The notes under the pieces were generated by a model. The model was given only the letters and a program-made list of their open reading frames with translations, did no database searches and had not been told where the DNA came from. The position numbers and the translations under genes are program-made. This document shows positions 44,716 through 53,845 of a stretch of 64,000 bases of DNA, in pieces (within the stretch, counting starts at the first letter, position 1; every line of letters starts with the position of its first letter). Origin of the DNA: MWAR01 sp035388825 (GTDB lineage: Bacteria > Muiribacteriota > Ozemobacteria > Ozemobacterales > Ozemobacteraceae); the NCBI GenBank assembly GCA_035388825.1, contig DAOOQQ010000017.1, forward strand, positions 1 to 64,000, written 5' to 3'.

Positions 44716-46502
44716 GCCGGGGCGCCGAACTGGTTCCCGTGTGGCGGGCGCAGTGGCCGAAGGCGCTGGACGCCTGGAGCCGGCATACGATGCTGCGGGA
44801 GCCCCGCTGGTGTCTGAGTGCTTCTGAAGCTTCCCGGGAGGGGGTCCGGCCCGGAGATTCGGGCGCGATGATCCGGCTGACCGACAAGGCCGTCGTCATC
44901 AGTTTCCCGCATCTCGCCCGGGCCGGGCTTGAGGGGTTCCCCCTCGAGATTCTCGCGCACGAGATCGGTCATCATGTGTTCTGCCCGGGGGATCTGGCTG
45001 ACCAGGCCCGCCTTCTTGCCCGCATCCGGCGGGCCTTGCCCGGATTCGAGCGGCATGCCGGCCTCGTCGCGAACCTGTATGCCGACCTGCTCATCAACGA
45101 TCGCCTGCACCGGAGCGCCGGCATCTCCTTTTCCTCCCTGTTCGCGGCTTTGCGCGGCTCCGGCGGCACCGACCCGGCCTGGACGCTGTATATGCATATC
45201 TATGAAATGCTCTGGGGGCTTCCGGGAAAGACGCTCTCTGCCGGCGAACTGCCGGCGCGGCTGCGCGCCGATGCGGATCTCGGGGCCAGGATCGTGAGGG
45301 TGTACGGCCGTGACTGGCTCCAGGGGGCCGGCCGGTTCGCTTCCCTCCTGTATCCGTATATCGCGAAAGCCTCCGAACAGGAGAGCGGTGCCTGGTTGCG
45401 CGGGTTCCGGGACCTGGAACGCGCTTCCGCCGGGGCCGAAGAGATTCCCGACGGGCTTGCCGGGATCGATCCCGAGGAGCTCGAGGGGGCGGTTCATCCG
45501 TCGCTCGATCCGGAGCTGACGGGACTGGACGCTTTGGACGATGAGGAACAGGGTCAGGGGAAGGAGGGGCGGTCTCGCGGTGATGTCCAGGAGATGGACC
45601 AGGCGAGTTCCAAAACGGGGGGCGGCCAGTATCGGGAGCCCTACCAGTATGGCGAACTTCTCCGGGATCTCGGCATCCATCTCACCCCGGAGCAGCTCGC
45701 GATTGCCTACTACCGGGAACGTGCCCGGCCCCATCTCGCGCGGTTCCCACGGCGGCGTTCGCCGGAAGCCCGGGAGGAACAGATCGAGGGGCTGGAATCC
45801 TGGGACATCGGGGCCCCGATCGAGGAACTGGATCTGTTCGAGACGGTTGCCGCCTCCCCCCGCATCATCCCGGGCGTGACGACGGTCCGACGGCAGAACG
45901 GCAACGTTCCCGGCCGGGATCCGGAAACGGGCCCGGTCGATCTCGACTTGTACATCGACTGTTCGGGCTCGATGCCGGATCCGAGATATACCACCTCCTA
46001 TACTGCGCTTGCCGGCGCGATCATCATTCTCTCGGCACTCCGGTCGGGTTCGTGCGTCAAGGCAACGCTCTGGAGCGGCAAGAATGAAACGCTTTCCACG
46101 GACGGGTTCGTGCGGGACGAGAGCGCTCTGCTCGGTGTCCTGACGGGATACCTGGGGGGCGGCACCTGTTTTCCGATCCATCTGCTCCGTGGCACGTTCG
46201 AGAGCCGCACGCCGCGTGACCGGCCGGTTCATGTGATGGTGATCTCGGACGAGGGGGTGGACACGATGTTTGCCGATGACGAACGGGGGATCAGCGGCTG
46301 GAAGACGGCGGCCCTGGCTCTCGAGAAGGGGCGGGCCGGCGGGACGCTGGCACTCAACCTGTACGGCTCCCCCGAAGGGCATGCCTGGGCCGTCGAGGCG
46401 AAGCGGTGCGGCTGGGATATCGCAGTGGTGCGGACGCTCGAGGAGCTGGTCTCCTTTGCCCGCGAGTTCAGCCGCAGACAGTATGAAAGGAAGGTTCCAT
46501 GA
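44712..46502 (+). CDS. Zincin-like metallopeptidase domain fused to VWA domain
   Basis: 596 residues. The N-terminal part holds a zinc-protease motif, H83-E84-x-x-H87 in AHEIGHHVF, with a later acidic helix (NLYADLLIND) that could give the third ligand. A middle helical and acidic, glutamine-rich section (DEEQGQGKEGRSRG) follows. The C-terminal VWA domain starts near 412 with an intact MIDAS, D416-x-S418-x-S420 (YIDCSGSM), then GGGTCFP and ISDEGVD. The order resembles the DUF2201/COG3864 group, predicted peptidases with a VWA-like tail that pair with MoxR. It is coupled to both neighbours by ATGA overlaps. It probably acts in the cytoplasm, as no signal is seen. Confidence 0.82.
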   Translation: MSRGAELVPVWRAQWPKALDAWSRHTMLREPRWCLSASEASREGVRPGDSGAMIRLTDKAVVISFPHLARAGLEGFPLEILAHEIGHHVFCPGDLADQARLLARIRRALPGFERHAGLVANLYADLLINDRLHRSAGISFSSLFAALRGSGGTDPAWTLYMHIYEMLWGLPGKTLSAGELPARLRADADLGARIVRVYGRDWLQGAGRFASLLYPYIAKASEQESGAWLRGFRDLERASAGAEEIPDGLAGIDPEELEGAVHPSLDPELTGLDALDDEEQGQGKEGRSRGDVQEMDQASSKTGGGQYREPYQYGELLRDLGIHLTPEQLAIAYYRERARPHLARFPRRRSPEAREEQIEGLESWDIGAPIEELDLFETVAASPRIIPGVTTVRRQNGNVPGRDPETGPVDLDLYIDCSGSMPDPRYTTSYTALAGAIIILSALRSGSCVKATLWSGKNETLSTDGFVRDESALLGVLTGYLGGGTCFPIHLLRGTFESRTPRDRPVHVMVISDEGVDTMFADDERGISGWKTAALALEKGRAGGTLALNLYGSPEGHAWAVEAKRCGWDIAVVRTLEELVSFAREFSRRQYERKVP

Positions 46503-47086
46503 AAACGCGCGAAGGACCGCCGCTGGAGCTGCTTCTGAGGCGTCTGGCCGAGACAGCCGAGGTGTTTCTCCGGGAGCCGCGGCCGGTACAGAGCGGTGGC
46601 GTGGATCTCGAGGCGGTGCTCAATGACCTTCTGCTGGATCTCGGCGGTGCGAAGCCCGATCCGTTTCCGGCAGAACTGGCGGTTCATCTCCAGGCGGACG
46701 AAGAGCGGGCCCGCACGGCGCTCATCCTCGCATGGCTGCTCCACGACGGGTATTTCCGGAAAACACCGGGAAGGTTCGCCGACGGGGCGATTGCTTTGTT
46801 TCAGGAGCTTCCGGAGCGGTTCGCCGGCGTAGTCAAGGCCGGCAGGTTCGTGACCGAGCCGGATCGCCGGGAAGAGCTGGCGCGGCTTTCCCTGGATCGG
46901 CTCGGTCTGCGCCCGGCGGGAGAAACGGAGGAACAGGCCGCCGACCGCCTGGTGTCCCTGGACAGCATCGAGCGCGCCAGCGTCATCCGCGAGGCCCGGG
47001 CCGCCGAGAAACGGGCGCAGGAGATTCGCGAGGCGATGGCCCGCAAGGCGGCGGCGGAGGCGGCTGCGACATACGGAAGAGAATGA
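46499..47086 (+). CDS. Unknown helical protein in the MoxR cassette
   Basis: 195 residues, coupled by ATGA to the zincin-VWA gene and with AAGGAAGG before its ATG. All helical by eye. The first half (LELLLRRLAETAEVFL; LEAVLNDLLLDLGG) could form a helical bundle. A segment ARTALILAWLLHDGYF reads like a small winged-helix or adaptor helix. The C-terminus is one long charged helix (REARAAEKRAQEIREAMARK). There is no membrane span or catalytic motif. As last gene before a new promoter, it probably acts as a stabiliser or substrate adaptor in the complex; the family is unknown. Confidence 0.68.
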   Translation: MKTREGPPLELLLRRLAETAEVFLREPRPVQSGGVDLEAVLNDLLLDLGGAKPDPFPAELAVHLQADEERARTALILAWLLHDGYFRKTPGRFADGAIALFQELPERFAGVVKAGRFVTEPDRREELARLSLDRLGLRPAGETEEQAADRLVSLDSIERASVIREARAAEKRAQEIREAMARKAAAEAAATYGRE

Positions 47087-47092
47087 AGAGGC

Positions 47093-47122
47093 TTGACCTG
47101 GACAGGCCCGGATCGCTAAACT
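47093..47122 (+). promoter_or_regulatory. Likely sigma-70 promoter of the gene at 47150
   Basis: TTGACC (47093-47098), 18 bases, then TAAACT (47117-47122), ending 27 bases before the next ATG. It starts just after the MoxR cassette stop and so marks its end. Confidence 0.5.
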
Positions 47123-47149
47123 CTCAAAAAACGAGAGGATGATTCCCCC

Positions 47150-47866
47150 ATGACGAACACCACCCCGAAACCCCCCATCGAAGCCGTCGGCCTCTCGATC
47201 TCGCGCTGCATTCTCGCGATCGCCGAGGGGCGCATCCCGCCTGGCGCCGTTGCGAAGATCGTCGGTGGCACCCTGTTCGAGAACCTCGAAACCATGTGGC
47301 AGGAATACAGCCAGAAATACTGGTCTGGCTGCACGCTGCGTGCGCGCACCGTGTTCTTCCAGTTCGCCGATCAGAAAAAGATCGACCAGCCGCGCCTGCG
47401 GAACGAGGAGCCGCCCGACTCGGCCGGCGGCATCTGGATGGTGGGCGACCGGCAGTTCGAAACGGCCGGCCTGAAGGAGCTTCTCGATCTGTCCGAAACG
47501 TTCCTGCGCATGCCCGTCGCAAGCCGCGACGAATTGATCGCCGTCCTGCCGGCGGATGCCATGGTCGCGATCCAGGACGGAATCCTGAAAGGGCGGCTGA
47601 AACCCCTCATCCCCGATCTCGACCGGAATATCGCCGGGAAAAGCCCGGATGAAATCGCGCAGATGATCCGCGACCGGCTCCGGGAATACTTCGCCCCGGC
47701 ACCGGATTTTTCGCCGATCGAAGTGTATCCCGATCTGCTCTACATCCTGCAGCCCTTCATCCGGACCCGCACGGCCGACAAGTCCGTCGTCGCGACGAAG
47801 AACCAGTGGCCCGTGGCGCATTCTCAGATCCGGCCCGCCATCAAGCTGCCGGACGTCGACCTCTGA
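47150..47866 (+). CDS. Hypothetical cytoplasmic protein
   Basis: 238 residues without a signal or membrane helix. Visible parts are a helical start (ISRCILAIAEGRIPPGAVAKIVGGT), WQEYSQKYW, a hydrophobic patch ARTVFFQFADQ, a central block ELLDLSETFLRMPVASRDELIAVL, and a C-terminal stretch YPDLLYILQPFIRT. I do not recognise the family. A GAGAGGA site is about ten bases before the ATG and a good promoter lies upstream, so the gene is likely real and starts its own unit; pcm begins 29 bases after its stop. Confidence 0.7.
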   Translation: MTNTTPKPPIEAVGLSISRCILAIAEGRIPPGAVAKIVGGTLFENLETMWQEYSQKYWSGCTLRARTVFFQFADQKKIDQPRLRNEEPPDSAGGIWMVGDRQFETAGLKELLDLSETFLRMPVASRDELIAVLPADAMVAIQDGILKGRLKPLIPDLDRNIAGKSPDEIAQMIRDRLREYFAPAPDFSPIEVYPDLLYILQPFIRTRTADKSVVATKNQWPVAHSQIRPAIKLPDVDL

Positions 47867-47895
47867 TCACGGGCGGGGCCGGACACCTGAACGGC

Positions 47896-48522
47896 ATGCC
47901 GGAGGAACGCGCGGCGATGCTGCGCGATCTACGCGCCTACGGCATCCGCGACGAACGCGTGCTTGCCGCGATGGGCCGCGTCCCGCGCGACGCCTTCATC
48001 CCCGCCGCTGCACGTCGCGGAGATGCCTACGGGGACCACCCCCTCCCGATCGGTCACGGACAGACGATCTCCCAGCCATATATCGTTGCATATATGACAG
48101 AGCTCGTCGAGCCCGGGCCCGGCCGGAAACTCCTGGAAATCGGCACCGGGTCGGGATACCAGGCGGCCATTCTCGCCGAGCTCGGCGCCTCCGTCTTCAG
48201 TCTCGAAGTGGTGCCCGAGCTGGTGACGCATGCCCGCGAAGTCCTGGGCGCCCAGGGCTATGACGTGAGGATCCGCCTGGGAGACGGGTATGAGGGGTGG
48301 CCGGAGGAGTCACCGTTCGATGCCGTCATCGGCACCTGTGCTGCCGATGCGGTGCCGGAGACGCTGTGCCGCCAGTTGAAGATCGGAGGAGTGCTTGTGA
48401 TGCCGATCGGCGGGGTCGATCATCAGCGGATCGTTCTCGTCCGTCGCACCGCGTCGGGATTCGACCGTCACGAGGATCTGCCGGTCCGGTTCGTGCCGAT
48501 GGTGCATATCGCCCGACGCTGA
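47896..48522 (+). CDS. pcm: Protein-L-isoaspartate O-methyltransferase
   Basis: 208 residues, the normal Pcm length. Family motifs are AYGDHPLPIGHGQTISQPYIV (substrate loop), LLEIGTGSGYQAAILAEL (SAM motif I), SLEVVPELVTHA, FDAVIGTCAAD and LKIGGVLVMPIG. It methylates isoaspartyl residues in damaged proteins with S-adenosylmethionine, starting their repair. The ATG at 47896 is the first after the preceding gene and gives the family-like start; its ribosome site is weak. An A/T-codon island (CCATATATCGTTGCATAT) lies within the conserved substrate loop. Confidence 0.92.
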   Translation: MPEERAAMLRDLRAYGIRDERVLAAMGRVPRDAFIPAAARRGDAYGDHPLPIGHGQTISQPYIVAYMTELVEPGPGRKLLEIGTGSGYQAAILAELGASVFSLEVVPELVTHAREVLGAQGYDVRIRLGDGYEGWPEESPFDAVIGTCAADAVPETLCRQLKIGGVLVMPIGGVDHQRIVLVRRTASGFDRHEDLPVRFVPMVHIARR

Positions 48523-48555
48523 GCGGGCCGCGATCGAAACGGGAAGGAGCGGGAC

Positions 48556-49644
48556 ATGGACACCTTCAGCCTGACGTTCGGGTACCTGTGTTTCATCCTG
48601 GCGTTGCAGGTGCTGCGGCGCCGTTCGCCGGCGATGCTGCCGCACCTGGCCGCCTTCGCCATCCTGCCGATCCTCTCGCTCACCCTCGATTTCGACGGCG
48701 TGTCGGGACGTCATGAAACGGCGTTCACCGCCGGCTTCCTGGGCATACTGGCGGTGCATCTGACGCTGCTGGTTCTCGTCAACCGCTCCTGGGCAGTACA
48801 GGCCGCAGCAACGCATCCGGACGGCTTTCCCACGGGAGTTACGGGCCGGGAACGGCTCAAATTCCTGTTGGCCGGCATCGCCCTGTTTCTGGTTCACCGA
48901 CAGTATGAACGGCCGGAGTTGAGCTTGTACGAACAGCTCGATCGGGGGGCGTTCTGGCTCCTCCTGTTGCTCGTCGGCGTTTCGGCCGCTTGGTCGTTCT
49001 TCCGTCATCGTCATGCCAGCAAACGCGGGATCGGTGTGTGTCTCGGGATCGCGATGGTGTTGGGGGCGGAGGCCGCGTTCGCCGCGCCTGCCGGTTTGTC
49101 GGCGGCGGAAGAGTTGACGGCCCTCCTCGACCTGTCTCATCGCGCCGCCGAGCGACATGAACGGTGGCACTCCTCCGTCGAACCGGCGATCTCGGAGGGA
49201 TGCCCGGCCCTGGTTGCCCTGTTCACCGTTGCAAAGCGGACCGAAGAGGTTTTTCTGTCCCAGGCAGGGGTGCGGGTCCGTGAACTCGGTGGGGTACCCG
49301 TGAAAATCCGCCTGATCCATCCGGAGAAGTATTTTTCGTCTCAGGATAATCTTTCCTTGGCCATCGGCCTGCTGGAACGGGACCGGAAAACCTTTGTGGT
49401 GCCGACCACGCGCGATAGCGTGTCGGCGTCGTTCCCCCCAGGGCATGCCATTGCGGCTTGCCCGAAGATTCTCGAGTGGCTGCATGACCGGTGCCGGGCC
49501 TTGCAGGCAGCTCCGGGAGTCTGGAGTTGGTGGCGGGATGAGTATCTGGTCTGTTCGATCTGCGGGATGCCCCGGTCGTTGCCGGGGCCGACGGTGTGCT
49601 GCGTCTGTGGGGCGGGCTATCTCGACGCCCTCCGTATCCGCTAG
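48556..49644 (+). CDS. Membrane protein with C-terminal CxxC pair (zinc-ribbon-like)
   Basis: 362 residues. Four membrane helices fill about the first 180 residues (FGYLCFILALQVL; MLPHLAAFAILPIL; FLGILAVHLTLLVLV; FWLLLLLVGVSAAW), with another near 160-178 (IGVCLGIAMVLGAEAA). The soluble C-terminal half ends in CSICGMP...CCVCGAG, a two-CxxC pattern like a zinc ribbon or rubredoxin. Between lies an alpha/beta section with VKIRLIHPEKYFSS. AAGGAG precedes the ATG. The family is not recognised. It immediately precedes the GT-C-like gene (10 bases), so it may work with it. Confidence 0.68.
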   Translation: MDTFSLTFGYLCFILALQVLRRRSPAMLPHLAAFAILPILSLTLDFDGVSGRHETAFTAGFLGILAVHLTLLVLVNRSWAVQAAATHPDGFPTGVTGRERLKFLLAGIALFLVHRQYERPELSLYEQLDRGAFWLLLLLVGVSAAWSFFRHRHASKRGIGVCLGIAMVLGAEAAFAAPAGLSAAEELTALLDLSHRAAERHERWHSSVEPAISEGCPALVALFTVAKRTEEVFLSQAGVRVRELGGVPVKIRLIHPEKYFSSQDNLSLAIGLLERDRKTFVVPTTRDSVSASFPPGHAIAACPKILEWLHDRCRALQAAPGVWSWWRDEYLVCSICGMPRSLPGPTVCCVCGAGYLDALRIR

Positions 49645-49654
49645 GAGGCTTGCG

Positions 49655-51691
49655 ATGCCCCTTCCCGATCGTGCCTGGCGCGCAGCCGCTGTGGCTGCCG
49701 TCACCCTGATCATCTGTCTCTTCCTCGGAGCCTCGCTCCTCCACGGCGATGCTTCGGCGGCCGCTTCCTGCCAGGCGGACACGGTCGTGTACCATGCGTA
49801 TGCCCGCTCCTTCGCCGAGGGGCGGGCGTTCACGCTGGGCGGGGTCGAAGGGGCGTCGACGGGCTGCACCAGCCATCTGTATCTGTTCCTGCTGGCTCTC
49901 GCTGCCTGGTCCGGCGTATCGCAGGACGGGTTGACGACGGTTGCGGCAGGTGCCGGCGTGGCTCTGTATCTCGCGTTCCTGTTCACATTTCATCGCTCAA
50001 CCTGTCTCATCCATCCCCAGGCCTCGCCTGTGGCGCTCTTCCTCGTGGCCTCCAGCGGCTATGTCGCCTTCACGGCGTTGGGACAGACGGATATGCCCCT
50101 GTTCATGGCTCTCGCCTCTGCTGCATGCGCGGCAGCCCTCGAGCGGCGCCATGTGTCGCTGGGGGCCATTCTCTTCCTTGCAGCACTGGCGCGTCCCGAG
50201 GGAATTCTGCTCGCGCTGGCGTGGCTCGGTCTCTCCATCGTCGCGAGATGTCGCGGCCGAGAAACCGGCTGGGGACCGGTGGGTGCAGGAATCGCCGGGC
50301 TCCTGGGCGTCACAGCCGTCGTCGGGATCAATCTTGCCGTGACCGGCCACGCGTTGTTCGACTCCCTGACGGGGAAGGGATTGTATCTCCTGCCCCCCCT
50401 GCCGGCGGCTTCCGCGATCGCCGCGCACGCCGTGCGGTTCGTCTCGGAGCTGGTGTTCGGCATCGGTGTCGGAAGCGGCTGGCGGGGCTGGCTCTGGCCG
50501 CCGGTCCTCGGGGGACTGCTGCTGATCTGCGGCCTCTGCCTGAAATCCCGTGATGACCGGGATAGCCGGGACGTCGAGATCTGGTTCGCCGGATGCATGG
50601 CGGTCCAGCTTCTCCTCATCGTGGTCGGTGGCTGGCAGGGGGCCGCGTATGACCGGTATCTCGGGTGGATCGTTCCCTATATCTATCTCTATCAAATGAT
50701 CGGCGCCTGCGAACTGGCCGGCCGTCTTGGCCTGCCCCGTCTCGCTCCTGTGCTGACGGGGGTGTTGCTGGTCTGGCAGGCGGCGGGCGTGGCGGGTTTC
50801 CTCCCCGTGTATGCCGAGCAGTGCCGCCGCATGGAGGAGGAGAGGCGTTTCTGTCGGGCCATCTCTGCGGGCGTTCCTCAGGGGACGCGCATCGGCCTCT
50901 ACGACGAGTATCACTATGCCGCCTGGCTCGACAACCTCGTTCCGGTCACCCTGGCGGGGATCTTCACGCGAGATATTCCCGTCGACACGGCCGAAACGCT
51001 CGAGTATCTCAAGCATCGTCCGGAGCAACGGTTTCCGCTGTTGATCCTGTCCGGAGGAGAGGACGGGCGCTGGATCGAGCGGCTCGAGGGGCCGGCGGTC
51101 GATCTGCCGCTTCCGCTCGAATCTCCCGGCCGGCCGGTGCCTCGTCTCTGCCGCGTCGACTGGCGTCCCTTCGATGATGCCCGGGAGCCTCGCGAGGGGC
51201 ATGCGCCTGCCTCGATGAGCCTGTGTGACCGCCTCGATGTCGGGTATGCCCATGACGAGATCACCCATGCGTATCAAGCTTCGGATCGGTATCCCGGAAT
51301 CCTGACCCTCCCCTTCGCGGTGACGGCCGAGGCTGTCGACCGGCCGATTTGCGAGGTCGGCCGCTTCCTGACCGGCTGGGAAGAGTTCCGTGTTTCCACC
51401 ACACCTGGAAAAGAGCTGCTGATCATCCTGCGTCTGGCTGCCTCGGCCCGGATCGAATCGCTGCACGCGACCGGGCCGGCCAGGCGGGAAATCCGCACTC
51501 CGACCGGCACCATGCTCGCCGTGTCGGCGAACGGAACCCCGCTTCCCCCCGTGCGTGCCGGATTCAAACCTGCCGATGGATCGTTCCGCGAGGTTGCCGT
51601 GACGGTTCCCGGGGCTCTTGTCACGGGCTCCGAAACACGTCTTCTGATCGCGGGCGAGCGGCTTTCCTGCGCCTACTGGTTCTACCAGTGA
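49655..51691 (+). CDS. GT-C-like membrane glycosyltransferase
   Basis: 678 residues with about ten membrane helices and a large C-terminal periplasmic domain. The first loop has the pattern of Dol-P-mannose-type GT-C enzymes: QADTVVYHAYARSFAEG, then GVEGASTGCTSHLYLFLLALAAW, comparable to the GYTSPLW block. An acidic residue in QAD is the expected catalytic Asp. From about residue 430 a soluble region with strands follows, ending in an all-beta domain (LLIILRLAASARIESL). It probably adds sugar from a lipid carrier to an exported molecule; the substrate is unknown. AGGAGG lies seven bases before the ATG. Confidence 0.72.
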   Translation: MPLPDRAWRAAAVAAVTLIICLFLGASLLHGDASAAASCQADTVVYHAYARSFAEGRAFTLGGVEGASTGCTSHLYLFLLALAAWSGVSQDGLTTVAAGAGVALYLAFLFTFHRSTCLIHPQASPVALFLVASSGYVAFTALGQTDMPLFMALASAACAAALERRHVSLGAILFLAALARPEGILLALAWLGLSIVARCRGRETGWGPVGAGIAGLLGVTAVVGINLAVTGHALFDSLTGKGLYLLPPLPAASAIAAHAVRFVSELVFGIGVGSGWRGWLWPPVLGGLLLICGLCLKSRDDRDSRDVEIWFAGCMAVQLLLIVVGGWQGAAYDRYLGWIVPYIYLYQMIGACELAGRLGLPRLAPVLTGVLLVWQAAGVAGFLPVYAEQCRRMEEERRFCRAISAGVPQGTRIGLYDEYHYAAWLDNLVPVTLAGIFTRDIPVDTAETLEYLKHRPEQRFPLLILSGGEDGRWIERLEGPAVDLPLPLESPGRPVPRLCRVDWRPFDDAREPREGHAPASMSLCDRLDVGYAHDEITHAYQASDRYPGILTLPFAVTAEAVDRPICEVGRFLTGWEEFRVSTTPGKELLIILRLAASARIESLHATGPARREIRTPTGTMLAVSANGTPLPPVRAGFKPADGSFREVAVTVPGALVTGSETRLLIAGERLSCAYWFYQ

Positions 51692-51810
51692 TTCTGCACC
51701 GGGAGGGGATGCTTATCTGCAGATGAGCACGGATGATCCGAGGGCTTTCGATGGGGGCCGGGAGGAGACTTCCGACCGTCCGATGCGGTATACTGGCAGA
51801 AGAAGGAACT

Positions 51811-53142
51811 GTGAAGCACGTGGCAGCATCGGCAGCATGGCGCGATCTGGCCGCGGCTGCCGGGCGTGAAGCGCGCCGGAGGCCGTGGCGGTTCGCCGCT
51901 TGCGCGAGCGGGTATGCGATCGCCGTCGGGATGGGTGTTCTGCTCCTTGCCGCCCTCGTGTTTTCCCGGAACATCCAGAGCGGCATTCTCGGCTCCACCG
52001 GCACGCACTTCATCGTCTACTCCCCCGCCTGCGCCGAAGTCGCCTCTCTCACGACGGCAGAGCTCGCGATGCTCGCCTCGGGGACCCGGCCTCCCCGGTG
52101 CGAGGAAAAGTGCAAGGTGTGCACGGGCTGCAACAAAAAGCCGCTCGATCTCGCCAACGAGGCGTTCGTCGCGCAGCAGGTCGAGACGAAGCTGCTTCCG
52201 TTCGGGATTCTCGAGCAGGCGCGCCGCGAACCCGGCCTGTTCCGGGGTGTTTCCCCGTATCTGATGTTCCGGTGCCGCGATCCGCAGGACGGCCACCGCT
52301 TCACCGTCGGCGGATTCGATCCGGCGGATACGGTTGCGGTGCCGCCCGCTGTTTGTAGTCCAAGCGATATAATAGAAGGTGCTTTTCTTCACCCGAATGA
52401 CACCGGCCTTGCCCTGGTCGAGCAGGGGTATGCTGCGGCTCGAGGGCTGCGGCTCGGATCGGCGGTGACGATTTCGGGCTGGCCGTTCATCGTGATCGGC
52501 GTCGTCGCGCCCGGCGTGAGGCCGGCGAAAGCCGACGTACTGCTGACGTTTTCGGATGCCGAAAAGGTGATCAGTCGCCGGCTCCGCTCGCCGCTGTTCC
52601 AGGAGATGAACGTGCTCCTGGTCGAGGTGGCGCAGGCCGAGGTCCAGGATGCCGCGATGGCCCGGATGCGGCAGATCGTCCAGACGGGCCTCATCTCGTC
52701 GTTCGCCTGTTACGAGCCGGCGGCCGAGGTTCTCGGGCTGAGCCGGGGCGTGATCTACGCGGCGGCTGTTCTGCTTGCGCTTCTGGCAGCCGCGTTCGGG
52801 CTGAAAACCCAGCTTGCGGCGATCCGCGAACGCCGCCGGGAGCTGGGAATCCTGCGGGCGATCGGCTGGTCGCGCCGATCGATCCACCGGCTGATGACCC
52901 TCGAGGCGCTCCTGCCGGGCGCGGTCGGCGGGGTGGTTGGGGCTGCCGTCGCGGCCGTCGTTCTGCCGTTCGTCTCGCTGGAATACTGGACCGGCGTGCC
53001 CGCCCGCCTGGATCCGCTGATGCTCCCCCTCCTGGCGATGACCGGGGCGCTCCTGGCCGTGGTGGGCGGCATCGCGGCCGGTGCCGCGGCTGGCCGGAGT
53101 GCCGTGCGCGAGCTGCCTGCCCGACAACTGCGGCAGTATTGA
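51811..53142 (+). CDS. MacB/FtsX-type ABC permease with a four-cysteine periplasmic cluster
   Basis: 443 residues from a GTG at 51811 (AAGGA just before). The first membrane helix (AIAVGMGVLLLAALVF) is followed by a periplasmic domain, then three C-terminal FtsX helices (VIYAAAVLLALLAAAFGL; LPGAVGGVVGAAVAAVV; LLAMTGALLAVVGGIAAG). Between residues 97 and 107 sit C97, C101, C104 and C107 (CEEKCKVCTGC), a spacing that can hold an iron-sulfur cluster or zinc; other permeases of this type usually lack it. CSPSDIIEG is shared with the second permease as CAPSDVIAG. It is encoded with its ATPase, a sister permease and a rhodanese. Confidence 0.85.
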   Translation: MKHVAASAAWRDLAAAAGREARRRPWRFAACASGYAIAVGMGVLLLAALVFSRNIQSGILGSTGTHFIVYSPACAEVASLTTAELAMLASGTRPPRCEEKCKVCTGCNKKPLDLANEAFVAQQVETKLLPFGILEQARREPGLFRGVSPYLMFRCRDPQDGHRFTVGGFDPADTVAVPPAVCSPSDIIEGAFLHPNDTGLALVEQGYAAARGLRLGSAVTISGWPFIVIGVVAPGVRPAKADVLLTFSDAEKVISRRLRSPLFQEMNVLLVEVAQAEVQDAAMARMRQIVQTGLISSFACYEPAAEVLGLSRGVIYAAAVLLALLAAAFGLKTQLAAIRERRRELGILRAIGWSRRSIHRLMTLEALLPGAVGGVVGAAVAAVVLPFVSLEYWTGVPARLDPLMLPLLAMTGALLAVVGGIAAGAAAGRSAVRELPARQLRQY

Positions 53143-53155
53143 AAGGATGATCGAC

Positions 53156-53845
53156 ATGACCGAACGAACCGCAATGCTCGATGCGGTGAGCATCCGAAAG
53201 AGTTTCTGGCGGTCCGGGCGGGAGATTCCGGTGCTGCGGGACGTTTCGCTGCGGCTCGATGCCGGGGAGACCCTCGTCATCACGGGCCGCAGCGGCACCG
53301 GCAAATCCACGCTGCTCTCCCTGCTCGGTGGCCTCGACATTCCCGATGCCGGCCGCATCGACGTCTGCGGCACCGACACGGCGGCCGTTTCCCAGGACCG
53401 GCTGGCTGAGCTCCGTCGCGAAACCGTCGGGATCATTTTCCAGAACTTCAATCTGCTGCCCTCCTGGAGCGCTGTCGAGAACGTCGAAGCGGCTCTGATG
53501 CATGGGGAGCTCGGGCCGGCCGAACGCCGGGAACGCGCGATCCGATGGCTCGAACGGCTGGGGATCGGCGACAGAATCGAGAATCTGCCTGCCGAATTGA
53601 GCGTGGGGCAGCAGCAGCGTGTCGCCGTGGCTCGCACCCTTGTCAACGAGCCGAAGCTGATTCTCGCCGACGAGCCGACCGGGGATGTCGATCCCGAGAC
53701 GGGTGCCGAGATCATCGCGCATCTGAAAGCGGCCGTGGCCGATCGCGGCGCCGCCCTGCTCGTCGTGACTCACGGCACGTATCCCGTTGCCACCGGAGAC
53801 CGCGTTCTCCGGCTGCGTGACGGCATCCTGGAACCCGCCGGATGA
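53156..53845 (+). CDS. ABC transporter ATP-binding protein (LolD/MacB type)
   Basis: 229 residues. The Walker A is GRSGTGKST, the Q-loop IIFQNFNLLPSWSAVENV, the ABC signature LSVGQQQRV, Walker B LILADEPTGDVD, and the switch His is in VVTHG. All core elements are intact, and the ENV after the Q-loop is typical of LolD/MacB ATPases that pair with FtsX-type permeases. It probably energises mechanical work on periplasmic substrates rather than import. The ATG at 53156 has AAAGG nine bases before it. Its end overlaps the second permease by ATGA. Confidence 0.92.
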   Translation: MTERTAMLDAVSIRKSFWRSGREIPVLRDVSLRLDAGETLVITGRSGTGKSTLLSLLGGLDIPDAGRIDVCGTDTAAVSQDRLAELRRETVGIIFQNFNLLPSWSAVENVEAALMHGELGPAERRERAIRWLERLGIGDRIENLPAELSVGQQQRVAVARTLVNEPKLILADEPTGDVDPETGAEIIAHLKAAVADRGAALLVVTHGTYPVATGDRVLRLRDGILEPAG

